Source: Gammaproteobacteria bacterium
GTDB taxonomy: Bacteria; Pseudomonadota; Gammaproteobacteria; SZUA-152
DNA: 64,000 nucleotides
Direction: 5' to 3'
Assembly: GCA_029882975.1 (NCBI GenBank)
Contig: JAOUJW010000022.1
Location: forward strand, 20,743-84,742
The notes below the pieces were generated by a model, which was not told the origin of the DNA, ran no database searches, and worked only from the letters and a program-made list of their open reading frames with translations. Made by a program: the position numbers and the translations under genes. Of the stretch, positions 61,289 through 64,000 are shown piece by piece. Position 1 is the stretch's first letter; the number at the start of each line of letters is the position of its first letter.

Positions 61289-62654
61289 GGTTGCCTCCCA
61301 TGTTATGGTCTTCGGTATGCCTGGGTTGGGCGCAAACAATCCAAACCGGGTTTTCAGCAGCCAGTCGATGCATATGCAGTATGGGTTGGCTGCGGTTGGC
61401 CTGTAGTTGTGTTACATCCCATTGGACTTGCGCTTTGCTTAAGGCATCAGTCGCTGTGCTCAGGTTCTCCAAGGTCACAAAGTTCATAACCAGGGTACCG
61501 TCAGGGCGTAATCGTTGCAGGCATAATTCAATAAGCTGTTGCAACTCACCACCGGAACCACCAATAAAAACTGCATCAGGGTCAGGCCAGTTGTGTAAAG
61601 GCTGTGGTGCTTTGTCATGTGTCAGTTGATAGTTCAGAATGCCCTGTTCGCGTTGGTTGTGTACGGCGATGGCGGCGTCATCCGGGTTTTTCTCCACTGC
61701 ATACACATAACCTTGTGAACACAGGCGGGCTGCCTCCAGCCCCACAGAACCGGACCCGGCGCCGATATCCCAAACAATGGAATCGCGGCGTAACTGCATC
61801 CGTGCCAGGGATACGGCGCGGACTTCGCGTTTGGTAATTAAGCCTTTATCCGGTTTACGCTGTTTGTAGACACTGTCTTGCAAACCGAACAGTGCTTTGT
61901 GTGTTTGTTCCACGCGTCGTTGCAGAATCACTATATTGGGATCGACAAACTGCATGGATACCGCTTGTTCCGCACTTAAACCTCTGTACACGCGCTGTTG
62001 TTTACCGAGTAAATCTTCGGTGACATGTAAATCCCAACACGCTTGTTGTTGTTCTTCCAGTATCAATCGGGCAATACGGTCCGGGGAATTGTCCGGGCTG
62101 GTGTAGACGGCAATCAAGTCGTGTTGTTGTATCGCTTGTAAAACGGCAAACAGACCGTGCTGTGGGCCTTTGTTGCTCTTTTCCCATTCACCGGCATCTT
62201 TACTGTGCACCGAACAAATATGTGCGTGTTGCCAGGCCAAACCCAGTTCAGCGAAAGCCAATTGATGCGCGCTGAGGTTGGGGTGGATGTGGCAACGCTG
62301 TGTTCCCAGTTTGGAAACCAGATATTTACCGATACCGTGACACAATGGGTCGCCACTGGCCAGTACCACCACCGTTTGCTGCTGTGCCAACGCATCCTCA
62401 ATCCACTGGGGCAGCATACGCAGTTGTCCGCTTAAGTCTTTTTGCGTGGAGTTTGGATGAAACAGCCCTTTGAGCAATTCCAGGGTACGTCGGCCGCCGA
62501 TGATCAAGTCCGCCTGTTGAATTAACGTAATGGCGGTTTCACTTAAGCTCCGTTCCGCGTTTTCCAAAACGCCGATAATGTGGCAGCATTGTGGTGCAAT
62601 CTCATGGCTGTGTGAGTGGGGACGGTCTGTCTCTGGTGTTGGCGTTTCAAGCAC
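61281..62654 (-). CDS. cobL: Precorrin-6Y C5,15-methyltransferase (CbiE-CbiT fusion)
   Basis: A 457-residue fusion. The CbiE-type methyltransferase is N-terminal (about 20-235, LIGGRRTLELLKG, VVLASGDPLCHGIG); the CbiT-type part follows (about 250-440) with DIGAGSGSVGLEAARL as the SAM site and DAVFIGGSGGEL. It methylates C5 and C15 and decarboxylates the side chain. The start is GTG 62654, overlapping the cbiD stop by eight bases. Named cobL for the fused form. Confidence 0.93.
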   Translation of the reverse strand: MLETPTPETDRPHSHSHEIAPQCCHIIGVLENAERSLSETAITLIQQADLIIGGRRTLELLKGLFHPNSTQKDLSGQLRMLPQWIEDALAQQQTVVVLASGDPLCHGIGKYLVSKLGTQRCHIHPNLSAHQLAFAELGLAWQHAHICSVHSKDAGEWEKSNKGPQHGLFAVLQAIQQHDLIAVYTSPDNSPDRIARLILEEQQQACWDLHVTEDLLGKQQRVYRGLSAEQAVSMQFVDPNIVILQRRVEQTHKALFGLQDSVYKQRKPDKGLITKREVRAVSLARMQLRRDSIVWDIGAGSGSVGLEAARLCSQGYVYAVEKNPDDAAIAVHNQREQGILNYQLTHDKAPQPLHNWPDPDAVFIGGSGGELQQLIELCLQRLRPDGTLVMNFVTLENLSTATDALSKAQVQWDVTQLQANRSQPILHMHRLAAENPVWIVCAQPRHTEDHNMGGNHD

Positions 62655-63783
62655 GGTCGTCTCCCGGACTTTGTTTTAAGTCGGATTCGTCCGGTTTGAT
62701 TTCGGCCAACTTATTACCTTCGAAATCGCACACCAGTACGGTGATATCAAATTGTTGTGGATAACGACTGCTGAGGGTCTTGATGACTTTTTGGCCCAGT
62801 GCTTGATAGAACTCCTGTACCAGTCCCAGTTCCTCCATGCGCTCACCGGCGTAGCGCGCCGTCTCGTTTTCGCGTATATCCTGGCAGACTTGTTCCGGCG
62901 CACCGATGCCGGCCGCCAGATCGGCCAATAAATCTGTATTTACCGCGTTGCGGTTGGCGTGGGTAATGGTTTCACCTTGGGCCATTTTGGTGAGCTTGCC
63001 CACCATGCCGCCAATGATCACATGGGGCAGTTTCTCTTTGACTACGGTATCCAAAGCATACTTAAGAAAATCGCCCATTTGCACAAAACACGCGGGTGCC
63101 AAATGGGGTAGTTCCCTGATGACGAACTTTTCCGTGCGCCCGCCGGTGGTGAGTACCACGGTGTCTTGACCCTGATTGGCGGCCACTTGTATGCCTTGTA
63201 TAACGCTGTCGCGAAAAGCGGCGGTGGAGTAGGGATGAACAATACCGGTGGTGCCCAATATGGATATACCGCCGAGAATTCCCAAACGCGCGTTAAGGGT
63301 TTTTTTAGCCATTTCCTCGCCACCCGGTACCGAGATCGTGACTTCCAGGCCTTTGCGTTGCAACAGACCGGCCCCGGCCAAACGTATATTTTCCTCTATG
63401 TTTTTTCGCGGAACCGGATTGATGGCGGGTCCGCCCACTTCCAGGCCCAGTCCGGCCATGGTCACTGTGCCCACACCTTCACCACCTTTAATGTCAACAT
63501 GGTCTTTGAGGTCGGTTATACGAACATCGGCCGTTAAGGGAGCTTTATCGGTACAGTCCGGATCATCACCCGCGTCTTTAATGACCACAGCATGGGCGCT
63601 GGACTTATCGCAGCGACCGTCGTTAACGCTAAAGCTCACCGCTTGCCCATTGGGAAGCAGGCATTCCACTTTCTCGGGCACACTGCCGTGTAATAGCCCC
63701 AACACAGCGGCACGGGCGGCAGCAGCGGAACAGGCTCCGGTGGTATATCCTTTGCGAGTACCTTTGGGTTTTTTCTGCATCAT
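62647..63783 (-). CDS. cbiD: Cobalt-precorrin-5B C1-methyltransferase
   Basis: A 378-residue CbiD of usual length, with GYTTGACSAAAARAAVLGL near the N-terminus and the GGRTEKFVIRELPHLAP block. CbiD methylates C1 and marks the oxygen-independent pathway. The start is one of two adjacent ATGs (63783 or 63780); a ribosome site is weak. It begins 10 bases after the cbiC stop. Confidence 0.94.
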   Translation of the reverse strand: MMQKKPKGTRKGYTTGACSAAAARAAVLGLLHGSVPEKVECLLPNGQAVSFSVNDGRCDKSSAHAVVIKDAGDDPDCTDKAPLTADVRITDLKDHVDIKGGEGVGTVTMAGLGLEVGGPAINPVPRKNIEENIRLAGAGLLQRKGLEVTISVPGGEEMAKKTLNARLGILGGISILGTTGIVHPYSTAAFRDSVIQGIQVAANQGQDTVVLTTGGRTEKFVIRELPHLAPACFVQMGDFLKYALDTVVKEKLPHVIIGGMVGKLTKMAQGETITHANRNAVNTDLLADLAAGIGAPEQVCQDIRENETARYAGERMEELGLVQEFYQALGQKVIKTLSSRYPQQFDITVLVCDFEGNKLAEIKPDESDLKQSPGDDRA

Positions 63784-63793
63784 AACGATTGGT

Positions 63794-64000
63794 TCAGTCG
63801 CTGTTGCGCTCGTTTGAGTCCATCTTGGCTTTTTGAGCGGCTTCGACCAACGCCAGTAAGGCGTGTATGGCTGAGACCACCAAGGTGGAACCGCCTTTGC
63901 GGCCTTGGGTAATTATCCAGGGCACTTGGGATATCTCACTTAACAGTTGTTTGGATTCCTCTGCAGATACAAATCCCACGGGCATGCCAATAATCAAGGC
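63794..64000 (-). CDS. cbiC: Precorrin-8X methylmutase, C-terminal part (5' end outside window)
   Basis: The last 68 residues of a CbiC/CobH protein; the frame is open to the window edge. The segment ALIIGMPVGFVSAEESK and ITQGRKGGSTLVVSAIHALL are the conserved C-terminal active-site region of the family. The enzyme moves a methyl group from C11 to C12 to give cobyrinate or hydrogenobyrinate. It is the most upstream operon gene visible here. Confidence 0.9.
   Translation of the reverse strand, partial: ALIIGMPVGFVSAEESKQLLSEISQVPWIITQGRKGGSTLVVSAIHALLALVEAAQKAKMDSNERNSD

Overview
The window looks like a gammaproteobacterial chromosome of middling GC content. Evidence: adjacent cmoA-cmoB (a tRNA wobble-modification pair typical of that class), an alpha-2-macroglobulin-pbpC operon, a ClpV-type type VI secretion (T6SS) locus, and an anaerobic-type cobalamin operon. 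The genus cannot be fixed from the sequence alone. No rRNA, tRNA, CRISPR array, intact insertion sequence or integrase was recognised.

Layout. (1) 2-10368 is the end of a T6SS locus, all on the + strand: tssF (5' end cut by the window), tssG, tssH/clpV, a small unknown gene, vgrG, then a spike-loading module (DUF2169, DUF4150 PAAR-like, DUF6484 and TIGR02270 families) with no recognisable toxin or immunity gene. (2) 10667-12259 is an autotransporter-like outer-membrane gene whose start abuts a run of nine G. (3) 12452-14205 is cmoA-cmoB. (4) 14206-22834 is an accessory stretch of small unknown genes, mostly on the - strand: secreted or membrane proteins, a cytochrome c, a kinesin-light-chain-like TPR protein, and two broken genes (a macro-domain gene with a frameshift, another gene with an in-frame TAA). 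A short degenerate repeat lies 3' of several of these genes, giving a cassette-like look. (5) 22835-30978 is the alpha-2-macroglobulin/PbpC envelope-defence operon. (6) 31049-39132 is an envelope and stress region: an OmpA-like lipoprotein, a TPR protein, a beta-propeller lipoprotein, an ECF sigma/anti-sigma pair, a small secreted protein and a TPR-plus-barrel protein. (7) 39147-50787 is mixed: a methyltransferase, a membrane Ser/Thr kinase, a lysine-2,3-aminomutase-like radical SAM enzyme, an LPMO-like secreted protein, a stomatin-tail-like protein, and a coupled DUF2339/DUF3999 membrane pair. (8) 50821-64000 is a tightly packed - strand cobalamin operon, read right to left: cbiC (cut by the window), cbiD, cobL (cbiET), cbiL, cbiG, cobE-like cbiG C-domain, cbiH fused to a ChuX/HutX-like domain, a 2Fe-2S ferredoxin, cbiB, cobD, cobQ, cobU, cobT, cobC, cobS.

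How the genes work together. The cobalamin genes cover most steps from cobalt-precorrin-2 to cobalamin plus nucleotide-loop assembly. Start and stop codons overlap at nearly every junction from cbiD to cbiH and again around cobQ, pointing to one translationally coupled transcript. CbiD and CbiG indicate the early-cobalt (oxygen-independent) route. cbiF, cbiJ, cbiA, the cobalt chelatase and any B12 riboswitch are not in the window and may lie to its right. The most unusual single gene is cbiH with a heme-utilisation-like C-terminal domain. The T6SS end supplies sheath disassembly (ClpV) and the spike (VgrG plus loading proteins).
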